A stretch of DNA of 33,530 nt from a virus: positions 1 to 33,530 of IMG/VR virus record IMGVR_UViG_3300048834_000377; one strand, 5' to 3'. A program made the translations under genes and the position numbers. The notes under the pieces were generated by a model, which was not told the DNA's origin, ran no database searches, and saw only the letters and a list, made by a program, of their open reading frames with translations. This document shows, in pieces, positions 1 to 7,856 of this stretch. Position 1 is the stretch's first letter. Every line of letters starts with the position of its first letter.

Positions 1-26
1 CCCTCCTCATGTGAGCCAGCGACAAG

Positions 27-137
27 ATGACCGACACGATCGATCAGCAAACCCACGCGACTCTGGACCCGTCACTTCTGGGCCAGCTCCTCCATGAGCA
101 CACAGCCGTGAATGAGCCACGCCTGCGACGGTTGTAG
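27..137 (+). CDS. Short ORF, possible 5' fragment of a flanking gene cut by phage insertion
   Basis: A 36-residue ORF beginning MTDTIDQQTH and ending NEPRLRRL. It lies outside the phage transcription units and points toward them. Its stop codon (TAG, 135-137) falls within the first bases of the segment that looks like a transposable-phage end (TG at 133-134), so the reading frame may have been cut by insertion, with the stop supplied by phage DNA. The peptide has ordinary composition but is too short for a family call; the ending 'NEPRLRRL' faintly recalls the N-terminus of some phage portal proteins. It may equally be a chance ORF. Confidence 0.3.
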   Translation: MTDTIDQQTHATLDPSLLGQLLHEHTAVNEPRLRRL

Positions 138-200
138 AAGTGCGATCGAAATGGGATTTTGGTGCGCGATATGGGACGGGCTATAGGCGCATAGGATAAG
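133..200. other. Candidate transposable-phage end with 20-bp tandem repeats
   Basis: Starting with 5'-TG at 133, the segment carries three degenerate direct repeats in register every 20 bp: ATGGGA at 151-156, ATGGGA at 171-176 and ATAGGA at 191-196. The first two are preceded by GTGCG-type words at 140 and 162. Mu-family elements begin with TG and carry tandem transposase-binding sites of about 22 bp at each end, and the end beyond the late genes is distal to the transposase, as here. The position just past the last late gene fits. The exact boundary is inferred; no second end or target duplication is visible in the window. Confidence 0.42.
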
Positions 201-219
201 CGTGGCCGTCACCACGCTT
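198..219 (-). terminator. Hairpin near phage end, possible terminator
   Basis: Perfect 8-bp inverted repeat AAGCGTGG/CCACGCTT with a 6-nt loop, directly inside the candidate phage end. It could insulate the leftward late operon from flanking DNA. There is no long T-run on either side, so intrinsic termination is uncertain. Confidence 0.3.
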
Positions 220-338
220 CTAAGGAACTCACCCGGCCCTGTGGCCTGCCGGCGGGGATTGACGGGTCGGCTTGTGCCTGGTTGGGCTCGTGCCGCCGCC
301 GGATTGGGGTGGGAAGTATTCGGTTTTCAAAGATGCAT

Positions 339-382
339 CGAACGGGGATCGCAGCCCGTTCGAGCGGCCCTTGAGGGCGCTC
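339..382 (-). terminator. Two adjacent hairpins downstream of the late operon
   Basis: CGAACGGG (339-346) pairs with CCCGTTCG (355-362). It is followed immediately by GAGCGGCCC (362-370) pairing with GGGCGCTC (375-382) across a TTGA loop with one bulge. They lie about 55 nt past the stop of the last leftward gene, the expected place for an operon terminator. A short T-rich stretch (TCTTTG on the minus strand) follows the outer hairpin. Confidence 0.4.
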
Positions 383-437
383 CCGACCTGATCCGCCCTG
401 CCAGGGGCGACGGTCGCTTAAAGTCCGGTCGATGGCG

Positions 438-758
438 TCAGCCGGCGTCGGGATCGGTGGCGTTGGTCTCCTTGGCGACGTGCTTATACGGCACAAGTTT
501 GTTGAGCAAAGCCTGCCGGCCCGCACAGCCGCACGGCTTGCCGGACAATCGCTCATACGTCTTCACGGCCTTTGTCAGGCCGGTCGCATCGGCGACCTTC
601 GCGACGGTGTCCCCGAGGCCTCGGCTGACAGTTACGAGCTCGGCTTTGTGATCACACCCGCCACATACACCGTGGCTCGGACGCCCGCCGTGAAGATTAA
701 GCGCACAGCAGCCACCCCGCTTGATCCCGCAATCCGTCCAGTGTTTGCAATCGATCAT
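438..758 (-). CDS. Cys/His-rich small protein, last gene of late operon
   Basis: A 106-residue protein with a dense metal-binding pattern at the N-terminus (C4, H6, C10, C17, C18, H23, H29, C32, C35) and a second Cys cluster (GKPCGC) near residue 75, followed by an 'NKLVPY' segment. Both patterns look like structural zinc sites. The ATG lies 2 nt after the stop of the polyproline gene, so the two are translationally linked, and it is the last gene before the hairpin terminators. A role at the tail tip or in virion assembly is inferred only from position. Confidence 0.72.
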   Translation of the reverse strand: MIDCKHWTDCGIKRGGCCALNLHGGRPSHGVCGGCDHKAELVTVSRGLGDTVAKVADATGLTKAVKTYERLSGKPCGCAGRQALLNKLVPYKHVAKETNATDPDAG

Positions 759-760
759 GA

Positions 761-2680
761 TCAGCTCACCGTGGCCGTGTCGCCGAAGGTCCCGTGGCCC
801 TCCGAAAGTTTTTGATAGACACCCGTGATGTCCTCACATTCCCTGATATAAACCGCGTCGTTGTCACCACCCGGCACGCCGCACACAAACGCCGCCTCCC
901 AACGGTTTTGGATCGTGTTCAGCTTCAGTGTGGCACTTGAGTTGCCATTGGCGTTAGAGTCAATGCCGGACCACAAAGTCCCGTCCCATGTAACCGTGAC
1001 CGTGCAAGGCGTGTTGCAATCGGCGCAACCCGGGATCGTCAGGGTGTAGCTTGATGCGTAACCCGCCGGCGGATCGCCCGCGGGCAAGCCTGACGGCGGT
1101 ATACCGGGGCACTCACATTCATCACAGTCCTCGAATTCTTCACCCACCGCCGGGTGGTCTTCCTGCGGGCAGTTCTCGTGCTCATGCACCGTGTAGCATT
1201 GGCCGCCTATATCAACCGTCTTCCCAACCACGGCCGACAGGTCGTCGCGAGTGAACAGGTTCTCCTCACCGTCGCACCGCTCCAGCCGGTAACACGCGGC
1301 GCACTCCGAGCAACCGCGCGCACCGAAGTTAGAAACGACGCCTGTGAGCATCGGGCCTGGCGGCGCTTCAGCGATCACCACGTCGCCCGATATGACGACG
1401 CAGATCAGCGTGCCCACCGAATTGGTCACCAGCAGCACGGTGCCTGGCGGATACGACCCGTAATCCACCCACTGGCCGTAGCGCCCACCGCTGCATTTGT
1501 TCACCGGCCGATACCTGCGTTTAGGCGGCGGAGGCGGTGGTGGAGGTGGTGGCGGCGGCGGTGGCGGAGGTGGTGGTGGTGGCGGTGGCGGTGGTGGCGG
1601 CGGTGGCGGAGGCGGGTCGGGGTCCCACGGCGGTGGATCGCCGCCCGATCCGTCGCAGTCAGTAAACGACCCGGTCGACACGGCGGCGTTGCCGATAGCG
1701 TCCTGCCAGCCCGAAGCGTGCGGCGCGGTGAGTTTTACGGTGCCGCCGCCTGCGCCAACAATCACACGACCCATCGGCCGCGTGTAACCGGTCGGCGTCG
1801 AGCCCGCCTCCAGCACCGTGCCGATGTCGGAAGTTGACCAGTCGTTGTTGATCGTGATCGTCGACGTCGCCTCGCCGTATTCATCGATCCACCCGCCGGG
1901 TATCGACGCCGTCCCTCGGAACAGCTCCATCCCGACCGACATCCAAAGCGTCGGGTGCTTGCACGGCACATCGACACCCACAACAGGAGTGTACGCGCCG
2001 TTCGCACCGGACGAGTACGGGAACAGCCCGCCGAAGATGACCACCTCGACCTCGGTGGGTGAGAAAGCCACTTGGATCGTGAAGGTGGATGTGTAGGAAT
2101 CGGTATAGACAATGGGCGTGGCGGGCGAGAACGGGATCGCGGTGATCTCGGTATAAACGGCCGCGTCACAATCGCAGTTGTGCTGCCACCAACAACCCTG
2201 CCCCACGCCGCCGCCGTAGAGGTATAGAAGCCCGTTGGCGTAACCGCCCTCACCGGACGCGGGCTTGCGCTGGCGAAGCAGCCATTTATCGTTGAGCTGG
2301 ATCGCGTATGGATTCAGCCGCACCCGTGCGCCGGTGGAGGTTTCGTCCTCGCCTTCTTCGATGCCGATCAGCGGCATGCAGCCCTTGAAGCCGATGTTGT
2401 CGATCTCGATGTAAAGACACTTCATCGCACGATCGGCGGTGGTCCAGTGCGTCGCGTTGGGCGGGTCGTTGCCCGTCACCGGCGGCGTGGTGGTGGTTGC
2501 GACCGACGTATGCGCGGTCTTGCTGACATAGAAAAGCGGCGGCGACCCGTGCCACACCAGGTCATCGGCCACGTAATCTTCGCCGGGCGCCCACTGCCCG
2601 CGGTCGATCTTCCAGCCGGTGAACGACGGCTTGCCCATGCCCAAGCAGGGCAGACAGCAACAGGGGGTGCTCGGCGGCAT
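761..2680 (-). CDS. Large Cys-rich tail-tip-like protein with polyproline hinge
   Basis: A 639-residue protein in the tail-tip position after the tape measure. The N-terminal half contains a Cys-rich start (CCCLPC) and beta-rich sequence with Gly/Ser/Thr loops. A run of 31 consecutive prolines follows a DPDP lead-in, then a basic KRRYRP segment and a second Cys-rich half with many CxxC-like pairs. This is the architecture of two globular modules joined by a rigid PPII rod. The start codon overlaps the previous stop (ATGA). No recognised enzyme domain is visible. Its site in the operon suggests a tail fibre or receptor-contact protein, which is inference; the many cysteines suggest metal binding or disulfides in the free virion. 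Confidence 0.75.
   Translation of the reverse strand: MPPSTPCCCLPCLGMGKPSFTGWKIDRGQWAPGEDYVADDLVWHGSPPLFYVSKTAHTSVATTTTPPVTGNDPPNATHWTTADRAMKCLYIEIDNIGFKGCMPLIGIEEGEDETSTGARVRLNPYAIQLNDKWLLRQRKPASGEGGYANGLLYLYGGGVGQGCWWQHNCDCDAAVYTEITAIPFSPATPIVYTDSYTSTFTIQVAFSPTEVEVVIFGGLFPYSSGANGAYTPVVGVDVPCKHPTLWMSVGMELFRGTASIPGGWIDEYGEATSTITINNDWSTSDIGTVLEAGSTPTGYTRPMGRVIVGAGGGTVKLTAPHASGWQDAIGNAAVSTGSFTDCDGSGGDPPPWDPDPPPPPPPPPPPPPPPPPPPPPPPPPPPPPPPKRRYRPVNKCSGGRYGQWVDYGSYPPGTVLLVTNSVGTLICVVISGDVVIAEAPPGPMLTGVVSNFGARGCSECAACYRLERCDGEENLFTRDDLSAVVGKTVDIGGQCYTVHEHENCPQEDHPAVGEEFEDCDECECPGIPPSGLPAGDPPAGYASSYTLTIPGCADCNTPCTVTVTWDGTLWSGIDSNANGNSSATLKLNTIQNRWEAAFVCGVPGGDNDAVYIRECEDITGVYQKLSEGHGTFGDTATVS
1523..1615 (-). 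repeat. 93-bp polyproline-coding tract (31 Pro codons)
   Basis: The minus strand reads 31 successive CCN codons, between Asp-Pro-Asp and Lys-Arg-Arg. Codon third positions vary (CCA, CCG, CCT, CCC), so it is not a homonucleotide slippage run. The same DNA gives polyglycine or poly-Arg/Trp shadows on the plus strand. Confidence 0.95.
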
Positions 2681-3138
2681 CAGACGGGCACCCCGTCAAG
2701 CGCGTTGTCGTAGTCGAACACGGCGCGGTACGGCGGGTCCTGGTCGTGGACGTACTCGTACCACATCTCCACGATCTTGCCATCGGGCGCGGGCTGGAAG
2801 TCGATGCCCTCGCACACGGTGTCTGCGTCGACGCCGTTCATCTGAAGGCCCGTGCCGGTGTTGCCGATCTCGGCCAGGTTCCACGCGGCGTTGGGGCCGA
2901 CCGCCGCGCCGGAGTAGCCGTTGGGCACGAAGGTAACGGTGCGGTCGGCGTTGAGCCGCACCTGGTTGAAGCCGTAGTCCCAGATGAGGCCGCTCTGATC
3001 GGCCGCGCCGTTGAGTTTCGCCAGGAACTTCTCACGCCCACGGCGGCGGCGCTTGCCCTGGCCCGCGCGCGTGGACCGGGGTATCTCCCGCACGCGGCGG
3101 GCAAGGGCCTGGATGGTCTCGACGGATACTTTGGGCAT
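2680..3138 (-). CDS. Hypothetical tail-region protein
   Basis: A 152-residue protein of unrecognised family. The N-terminus is strongly basic (runs of Arg/Lys around residues 12-38) and the remainder is acidic and beta-rich (WDYGFNQVRL, VTFVPNGYSG). The stop overlaps the start of the polyproline gene by the TGA/ATG overlap. Gene order after the tape measure suggests a distal tail or tail-tip component; nothing in the sequence proves this. Confidence 0.7.
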   Translation of the reverse strand: MPKVSVETIQALARRVREIPRSTRAGQGKRRRRGREKFLAKLNGAADQSGLIWDYGFNQVRLNADRTVTFVPNGYSGAAVGPNAAWNLAEIGNTGTGLQMNGVDADTVCEGIDFQPAPDGKIVEMWYEYVHDQDPPYRAVFDYDNALDGVPV

Positions 3139-3158
3139 GGTGTGATTCGCCGTTGGTC

Positions 3159-3989
3159 CTAACTAAAATCGATGCCCCAGTTCGCGGAACGGTAAGGCAC
3201 AAAGGCCAGTACTTCAGGCACCGCGTCGATCGACGCTTTCGCGCCGCCCTCGCCGTCCAACGGCCAGGGGTCCTCGGTCGGCCCGTTGACGCCGTCGCGG
3301 ATCGGGACAGGCCCCTCGTCGCCGATCTCGCGGTAGCCGCGATCCGCAACGTATTGCCGATGCTTTCCAACATCCGACGCGAGACGGAACGTGGTGCTGA
3401 AAAAGTGCTCCGACGACGAGCCGTTGTTTTCGTTGACCTCCTGCGCCGTCGGCGGCAGGAACAGCAGTACGTCGGCGGCATACGTCGTGCCCTTGATCGT
3501 CACGGGTGAGGCGTTGGTGGTGAACTTGATCGCGTCATAAAACGCCGCGTCGAAGCCGGCAAAGTTCTTGGTGATCTGGATCACGAGCGATCCGTTTTTG
3601 CGCTGCGGGTACGCCTGGAACGGGTCCCCGGCCGAGTTGGTGACGGGTTTGACGGGATCGCTGTAGTCAACGTCGTAGGGCTCGGTCCACTCCTCGAAGC
3701 TAGCGCTTAAGATACTCGGCCGAGCCAGCGGGTCGTCGGCGCCGACGCCGCCGCTGGCGGTCGATTGCCTGTAGGTGACGCGCACCTCGAACCACAGTGG
3801 GTTGCGGTTTATGTGCGAAGCGTTCAGGCTGTCGATGACGTAGCCGTCCGGCACGGGCCGCGCCTCGACGGCGGCCTTGGCGCTTTCCTCGTCGTTGGCC
3901 GCGTCGACGTTGACCTGGTACGTATCCTCGATCGTCTTCGAGGTCTTGTCGTATCCGTCTGATCGGTTGATGAAGATCGCTGTGGGCAT
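3159..3989 (-). CDS. Hypothetical protein immediately after tape measure, possible distal tail protein
   Basis: A 276-residue soluble, beta-rich protein starting MPTAIFINRSDGYDK. It carries no signal peptide, transmembrane segment or catalytic motif that I recognise. It starts 4 nt after the tape-measure stop with no clear Shine-Dalgarno, so it is probably translated by coupling. In siphoviruses the next gene after the tape measure usually encodes the distal tail protein. Length and position would fit, but homology was not recognised, so the role is inference. Confidence 0.7.
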   Translation of the reverse strand: MPTAIFINRSDGYDKTSKTIEDTYQVNVDAANDEESAKAAVEARPVPDGYVIDSLNASHINRNPLWFEVRVTYRQSTASGGVGADDPLARPSILSASFEEWTEPYDVDYSDPVKPVTNSAGDPFQAYPQRKNGSLVIQITKNFAGFDAAFYDAIKFTTNASPVTIKGTTYAADVLLFLPPTAQEVNENNGSSSEHFFSTTFRLASDVGKHRQYVADRGYREIGDEGPVPIRDGVNGPTEDPWPLDGEGGAKASIDAVPEVLAFVPYRSANWGIDFS

Positions 3990-3993
3990 CGGG

Positions 3994-5754
3994 TTACAAG
4001 CCGGGTATGGTGATCGCCTGGTCGTTGCTCACCAGTTGGCGCAGCAACGACGCGACGGTGTCGAGTTTTTTGTTGGTGTCTTTCTGCTCGAATAGCGACT
4101 TACGCGGAACGTCCGCATCACGAGCCGCGCCGGGCGCCCCGGCCCCGGACGCCGCCAGGCTCTGCCTGGCACGGAGTTGCAGCTCCTCGTTGCTGCCGAC
4201 GAGGTTCAGCCCGGCGAGCTTCTGCTCGCCGAAGATGTCGTCGCGGAGCTTGGCTTGAAGTTTGTCGAACTGGCCCTGGTCGATCAGGCCCTGATCGAAG
4301 AAGCCCCGGATCTCGCCCAGCTCACGGTTGAACCGCTCAATCGGGGTCTCGATCGACTCAAGCAGACGGTCCACCTGTGACTGCACGCTCTTGGATACGC
4401 CCCCGGTGATGTCGGCCGCGATCTCGATCTCGCCGACGCCGTCGCCGATGCTGGCGGTGGCCGCCGCCGCCGCCTCGGCCGCGTTACGGATGCCGTCGAA
4501 GAATGCCATGACGCGATCACCGCTCGACGGCGCAACCAGGCCGTCGTTGATCGCGTCCTTAAGGTCTTTGATCTCCGCTTCGAGGTTCGCAGCGAACAGG
4601 TCGGCGAAGTCGGCCACGTCGGTGGCGACACCGCCGCCGAGCCACTCGGGAAGGCCGGATGCAAGCTCGGCCAGTTGGGCGATACCACCGGCGGCGACGC
4701 TCATGAACTTCAGGGCGCCCAGTCGCAGCAGGTCGTAACCAAAGACGGCCGCGTCGATGCTGTCCGCGACGAACGCGACGCCCATCGCGCCCACTTCCAT
4801 CGCCGCGACGATCTTATTGCCGGCGACGCCCGCGGAGTCACCCGCGAAACCCAGCCAGCGTGCAAGCTCGCCCAGGCCGTTAATTGAAAGATCGATCACG
4901 CCCTCAAGTACACCTTTAATCACCGGGATAGCCTCGGTGAAGTCCGCGATCAGGCCCTTGAGGTCGATGCGGTCGAACAGGTCGGCCGTGAGGTCACGCG
5001 CCAGCAGGCCGACGTTGTCACGCAGCGTGGAGACCAGGCCGGAAAGCGTTACGCTTTGCGCCGCCATCAGCCCGGCGAACTGCCCGCCCTCGGCGGTCAT
5101 ATCCACAAACGCCTGCTGCAGGTTGCTGAAGCCCACGCGGCCCTCGGACACCAGGCCCTTGACCTCGCTTTCCGCGACGCCGAACTGTTTGGCCAGCTCG
5201 GCGATTATCGGGATGCCCCGGCCGGTGAGCTGGTTGATGTCCTCGGCCATCAGCCGGCCCTGCACACGGGCCTTGCCGTACAGCTCGGCGATCTCGCTGA
5301 TCGGGGCACCGATGCCCGCGCTGATGTCACCAATCGCCCGCAGCTCGGGGATGACCTGGCCGGCGTCGGAACCGAAAGCGAGCAGCTTACGCGACGCCTC
5401 GGTAAGGCCCGGCATCTCAAACGGTGTGGAGGCGGCAAACTGGTTGAGCTCACCCAGCAGGTCCTTTGCCGCCTCCGTCGAGCCGAGCATCACGCCGAAC
5501 GCGACCTCGGCCTGCTCGGCCTCCGCCGCGAGCTTGCCGCCGAAGCCGATCGATGCGGTGATCGCGGCCAGGCCGATACCGATGCCGGCGATCGCGAGCG
5601 TGAACGGGTTGACGATCCGTCGCATGCGAGAGAAGACGCCGGAGCTGGCGCTTTCAAGCCCGCCCAGTTCACCGCGCACGTGACGGGTCGCGCTGTCAAG
5701 CGGCGCGGTGTCAAGCCCGATCGATCCCGTGATGGCGCCCGCGTTAAAACTCAT
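3994..5754 (-). CDS. Tail tape measure protein
   Basis: A 586-residue protein (start MSFNAGAITG chosen because its ATG overlaps the TGA of the chaperone gene and GAAAGAAG precedes it; a longer in-frame extension has no support). After a short lead there is a hydrophobic Gly/Ala/Ile segment (about 51-75) typical of tape measures. The conserved tape-measure N-terminal domain follows (about 80-270: VMLGSTEAAKDLL, ASTPFEMPGL, DINQLTGRGIPII, VSEGRVGFSNL), then a helical C-terminal half ending in a coiled-coil-like tail. This protein sets tail length and is threaded inside the tube. With roughly 0.15 nm per residue known for the family, a tail near 90 nm is expected. Confidence 0.93.
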   Translation of the reverse strand: MSFNAGAITGSIGLDTAPLDSATRHVRGELGGLESASSGVFSRMRRIVNPFTLAIAGIGIGLAAITASIGFGGKLAAEAEQAEVAFGVMLGSTEAAKDLLGELNQFAASTPFEMPGLTEASRKLLAFGSDAGQVIPELRAIGDISAGIGAPISEIAELYGKARVQGRLMAEDINQLTGRGIPIIAELAKQFGVAESEVKGLVSEGRVGFSNLQQAFVDMTAEGGQFAGLMAAQSVTLSGLVSTLRDNVGLLARDLTADLFDRIDLKGLIADFTEAIPVIKGVLEGVIDLSINGLGELARWLGFAGDSAGVAGNKIVAAMEVGAMGVAFVADSIDAAVFGYDLLRLGALKFMSVAAGGIAQLAELASGLPEWLGGGVATDVADFADLFAANLEAEIKDLKDAINDGLVAPSSGDRVMAFFDGIRNAAEAAAAATASIGDGVGEIEIAADITGGVSKSVQSQVDRLLESIETPIERFNRELGEIRGFFDQGLIDQGQFDKLQAKLRDDIFGEQKLAGLNLVGSNEELQLRARQSLAASGAGAPGAARDADVPRKSLFEQKDTNKKLDTVASLLRQLVSNDQAITIPGL

Positions 5755-6074
5755 GGCTTCTTTCGTTCCGTCCTGACTTCGCCGCCGGCGTTGGCACACC
5801 AGGCGATCATGGCTTTCTCGATATCCTGCTCATCCCGCTTTGGTGCTTTGCGTTTCAGCGACGGCATGAAGTCCTCCGCCTGCCAGCCGCCCTTGCTGCC
5901 CAGGGCCGCGTTGGCGACCGTCTGTGCGATCGTGCCGGCCCTTAAATCGTCACGCAGCGAGGGGTCGTAATCCTCGAACCACGCCGCCCACAGGCAAAGC
6001 TCATCGAGGCTCATCTCGCCGATCCCGCCGGGTCCGCTTAGCGTCTTGCCCAGGGCGTGGGCCAACGCCATCAC
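5751..6074 (-). CDS. Tail assembly chaperone, T portion (minor tail protein T-like)
   Basis: A 107-residue reading frame containing 'MSLDELCLWAAWFEDYDPSLRDDLRAG' features and 'DFMPSLKRK', the pattern of lambda gpT/DUF4035-like proteins, in which SxxEL..W..F and DFMP-type motifs recur. It lies in the -1 frame relative to the upstream gene, and that frame is open up to and through the slippery site at 6101-6107. The normal product is therefore expected to be a G-T fusion of about 224 residues made by -1 frameshifting; the GTG at 6074 may not be used. It acts with G to coat the tape measure during tail assembly. Confidence 0.8.
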   Translation of the reverse strand: MMALAHALGKTLSGPGGIGEMSLDELCLWAAWFEDYDPSLRDDLRAGTIAQTVANAALGSKGGWQAEDFMPSLKRKAPKRDEQDIEKAMIAWCANAGGEVRTERKKP

Positions 6075-6097
6075 GAAACGCAGGATCGGCGAGCGTT

Positions 6098-6424
6098 TCA
6101 GTTTCCCGAAGCGGCGTCGATCTTGCCCTTGATCCCGTTGACCTTGTAGCAGGCCGTCAGGAGCTGCTGGAACAATTCGTAGTCCTCTTCACCAACGGCG
6201 TCGGCGTTGGCGTAGATGGGTTTACCCTCTTCGTCCACCACACACCTGGCGACCATGGCACGGTTCTGAAGCTTGATCGGCAGATTGCCCAACTCGATCA
6301 TTGCGTCGACGTCGAGCTTGAGGATCGGAACCTCTCCAAGGTCCCGGACCTCCTCATTGACGATGCCGCGATTGCGGGCCTTGATCCTGTCGCGGATGCT
6401 TGTGGTTTGTGACTTTCTAGCCAT
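6098..6424 (-). CDS. Tail assembly chaperone, G portion
   Basis: A 108-residue protein between tube and tape measure, the standard position of lambda G. It is mostly helical and acidic in the second half (EEDYELFQQLLTACYKVNG). A GGAGA Shine-Dalgarno lies upstream. Its last three codons are read TCG GGA AAC before TGA, placing a perfect slippery heptamer at the end. Family assignment rests mainly on position and the frameshift arrangement rather than on sequence identity. Confidence 0.78.
   Translation of the reverse strand: MARKSQTTSIRDRIKARNRGIVNEEVRDLGEVPILKLDVDAMIELGNLPIKLQNRAMVARCVVDEEGKPIYANADAVGEEDYELFQQLLTACYKVNGIKGKIDAASGN
6101..6107 (-). promoter_or_regulatory. Programmed -1 ribosomal frameshift site GGGAAAC
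   Basis: The minus strand reads G GGA AAC immediately before the TGA of the G gene (6098-6100), a canonical X XXY YYZ heptamer in the zero frame. The -1 frame is open from here through the T frame to 5751. Lambda uses GGGAAAG at the equivalent point. Confidence 0.9.
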
Positions 6425-6483
6425 CTCGATTCTCCGTATGGTGTGTGTGCTGCGCGGTGAGAATGAACGTTTTTGTGTCCGGC

Positions 6484-6921
6484 TTAAGCCGCCTTCGTGA
6501 AGACCGGCTTGCCGGTGAACTGAATCTTGACAGGCACAACAACCTCATCGCCCTTCGGGGCCTCCTGGCCCACTTCGATGATGAAGGCGTTGCACACCAG
6601 CTTGCCCCCCGAGCTGAATGAGATGCCGTATGCTTTGATTTGTCTCTGTAGTGTGTAGAAGGTTTCGAGCTGCGTCTCGTTCATGGCGAATTTGAACTCG
6701 CCCTGCCCGGGGTCTGTGTGTCCCGGCGCGAACTGCTTGAACCAGTCGATCTGGCCGCCGTCCTCCTGGTCCACGCGCGTGGTTTCGATCACATCGGTGA
6801 TCCTCTTGGGCAAACTGACGATGTCGTCGATGCCGGCGAGCTGTGTGCCCGAGGCGACGGGGTCGGTCCCGATGTTGGCGTAGTAGATTTTGATGCCCGT
6901 GGTGGTGCCGTATCCGTTCAT
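6484..6921 (-). CDS. Major tail (tube) protein
   Basis: A 145-residue beta-rich protein with the size and features of siphovirus tube proteins: an N-terminal Gly/Thr stretch, the 'IVSLPKRITDVIETTRVDQ' segment, a central 'PGHTDPGQGEFKF' region and a C-terminal 'VPVKIQFTGKPVF' strand. This is the pattern of TIGR/lambda-V-like tube proteins, in which the C-terminal strand closes the barrel. An AAAGGC ribosome site precedes the ATG. It sits between the tail terminator and the chaperones, as expected. It would polymerise as hexameric rings around the tape measure. No sheath gene is nearby, so the tail is non-contractile. Confidence 0.88.
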   Translation of the reverse strand: MNGYGTTTGIKIYYANIGTDPVASGTQLAGIDDIVSLPKRITDVIETTRVDQEDGGQIDWFKQFAPGHTDPGQGEFKFAMNETQLETFYTLQRQIKAYGISFSSGGKLVCNAFIIEVGQEAPKGDEVVVPVKIQFTGKPVFTKAA

Positions 6922-6953
6922 AATCCAATGCCTTTCGATGTTGGGTTAATGTG

Positions 6954-7475
6954 CTATTGAGGGGGCGTTAAACGCACGTCGAAGTTGAAGGCGATCTCGT
7001 GCCGCCCGCCGCTGTCCGCGTCGCCGCGACCGATGATCCCCGGTGGCCCGGAGTTGAGTACGATCAGGCGCACGTCCCAACCCGAGGGCATGGCGTCGTC
7101 GTCGACGACGTCGCGGTTGGCGTCGAGCGTCTTGGCTGCGACCGTCCAGGACTGTCGCGGGCGCCCTTCGTTGTCGGGATCGTGTAGCGCGTCGTGCAGC
7201 CGCTGCGCGAACAGGAGCCCCGCGCCAGGGTCATCGCCGGGGGCATACGTCATGCACTGCACACTGACCATCGGCACGGGGCGCATATCATTTTCGACCG
7301 GCCCGCCGTACAACCGCAACACCGCGCTCACGCCGTTGGATGCGTTAGCAGGCAGGTCATGCACGAACAGGTTGCCGCCGAGCGTGACGCTAACACCCCC
7401 GGGGGTAGATGCCGTGGCGATCTGCGCCAGAGCGTGGGCCAGTGACAAAAGCAGGTTGGTGGGGTTAAGGATCAC
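6954..7475 (-). CDS. Tail terminator/tail-completion-like protein
   Basis: A 173-residue protein beginning at GTG, which overlaps the previous stop (GTGA). An N-terminal helix (NLLLSLAHALAQIA) is followed by beta strands (VSVQCMTYAPGD; AFNFDVRLTPP at the C-terminus). This resembles minor-capsid/DUF3168-type tail terminators, which hexamerise on top of the tube. The position directly before the tube gene supports this. Family recognition is moderate; the alternative is another neck protein. Confidence 0.68.
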   Translation of the reverse strand: MILNPTNLLLSLAHALAQIATASTPGGVSVTLGGNLFVHDLPANASNGVSAVLRLYGGPVENDMRPVPMVSVQCMTYAPGDDPGAGLLFAQRLHDALHDPDNEGRPRQSWTVAAKTLDANRDVVDDDAMPSGWDVRLIVLNSGPPGIIGRGDADSGGRHEIAFNFDVRLTPPQ

Positions 7476-7849
7476 GACAGCACCCTCCGCACGAACAGCT
7501 CAAGGTGCGACAAACCACCCGCGCCGGGGGCGACACGGTCGCCGGTGGTGACGATGGCGACCGTGTGCGTCTCGGCTGCGCCGTCTGCGAGCAGGACGAG
7601 CCGATATCCGGGGGCGGGTAGTGGCGACGCCTGACCGGCCGCGACCAGGGCGCCCCGCTCGATGTAGACCACCTGCGTGGCGTCCTCCAGTACCGCGCCG
7701 AGGATGTACCGCTGCCGGCTGCCGATCATGTCCAGCGCGCAGCGGATCGATACCGCATTGCCGGCGACAATCCGAGGGCGGCCGATCGCGTCCGCCGCGC
7801 CCCCGGGGGCGGCACGATCGATCCTCGTGATGGTGGCATTCGTCAGCAT
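7472..7849 (-). CDS. Head-tail joining (head closure)-like protein
   Basis: A 125-residue beta-rich protein. The start is ATG with AGGAAAGCC upstream, 7 nt after the connector gene. Position between the DnaT-like connector and the tail terminator is that of the head-closure protein (stopper). The sequence (RYILGAVLEDATQVVYIERGALV) has no catalytic motif and is consistent with a small beta-barrel joining protein, but the function is inferred from synteny. Confidence 0.65.
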   Translation of the reverse strand: MLTNATITRIDRAAPGGAADAIGRPRIVAGNAVSIRCALDMIGSRQRYILGAVLEDATQVVYIERGALVAAGQASPLPAPGYRLVLLADGAAETHTVAIVTTGDRVAPGAGGLSHLELFVRRVLS

Positions 7850-7856
7850 GGCTTTC

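Noticed and set aside
202-815. Plus-strand ORFs of 149 and 127 residues over the left end
   Set aside because: They overlap the minus-strand Cys-rich gene and the hairpins, are Arg/Ala/Pro-rich, and have no good ribosome site or motif.
1154-1837. Arg/Trp-rich and polyglycine plus-strand ORFs over the proline tract
   Set aside because: They are the antisense readings of the proline codon run in the 639-residue gene.
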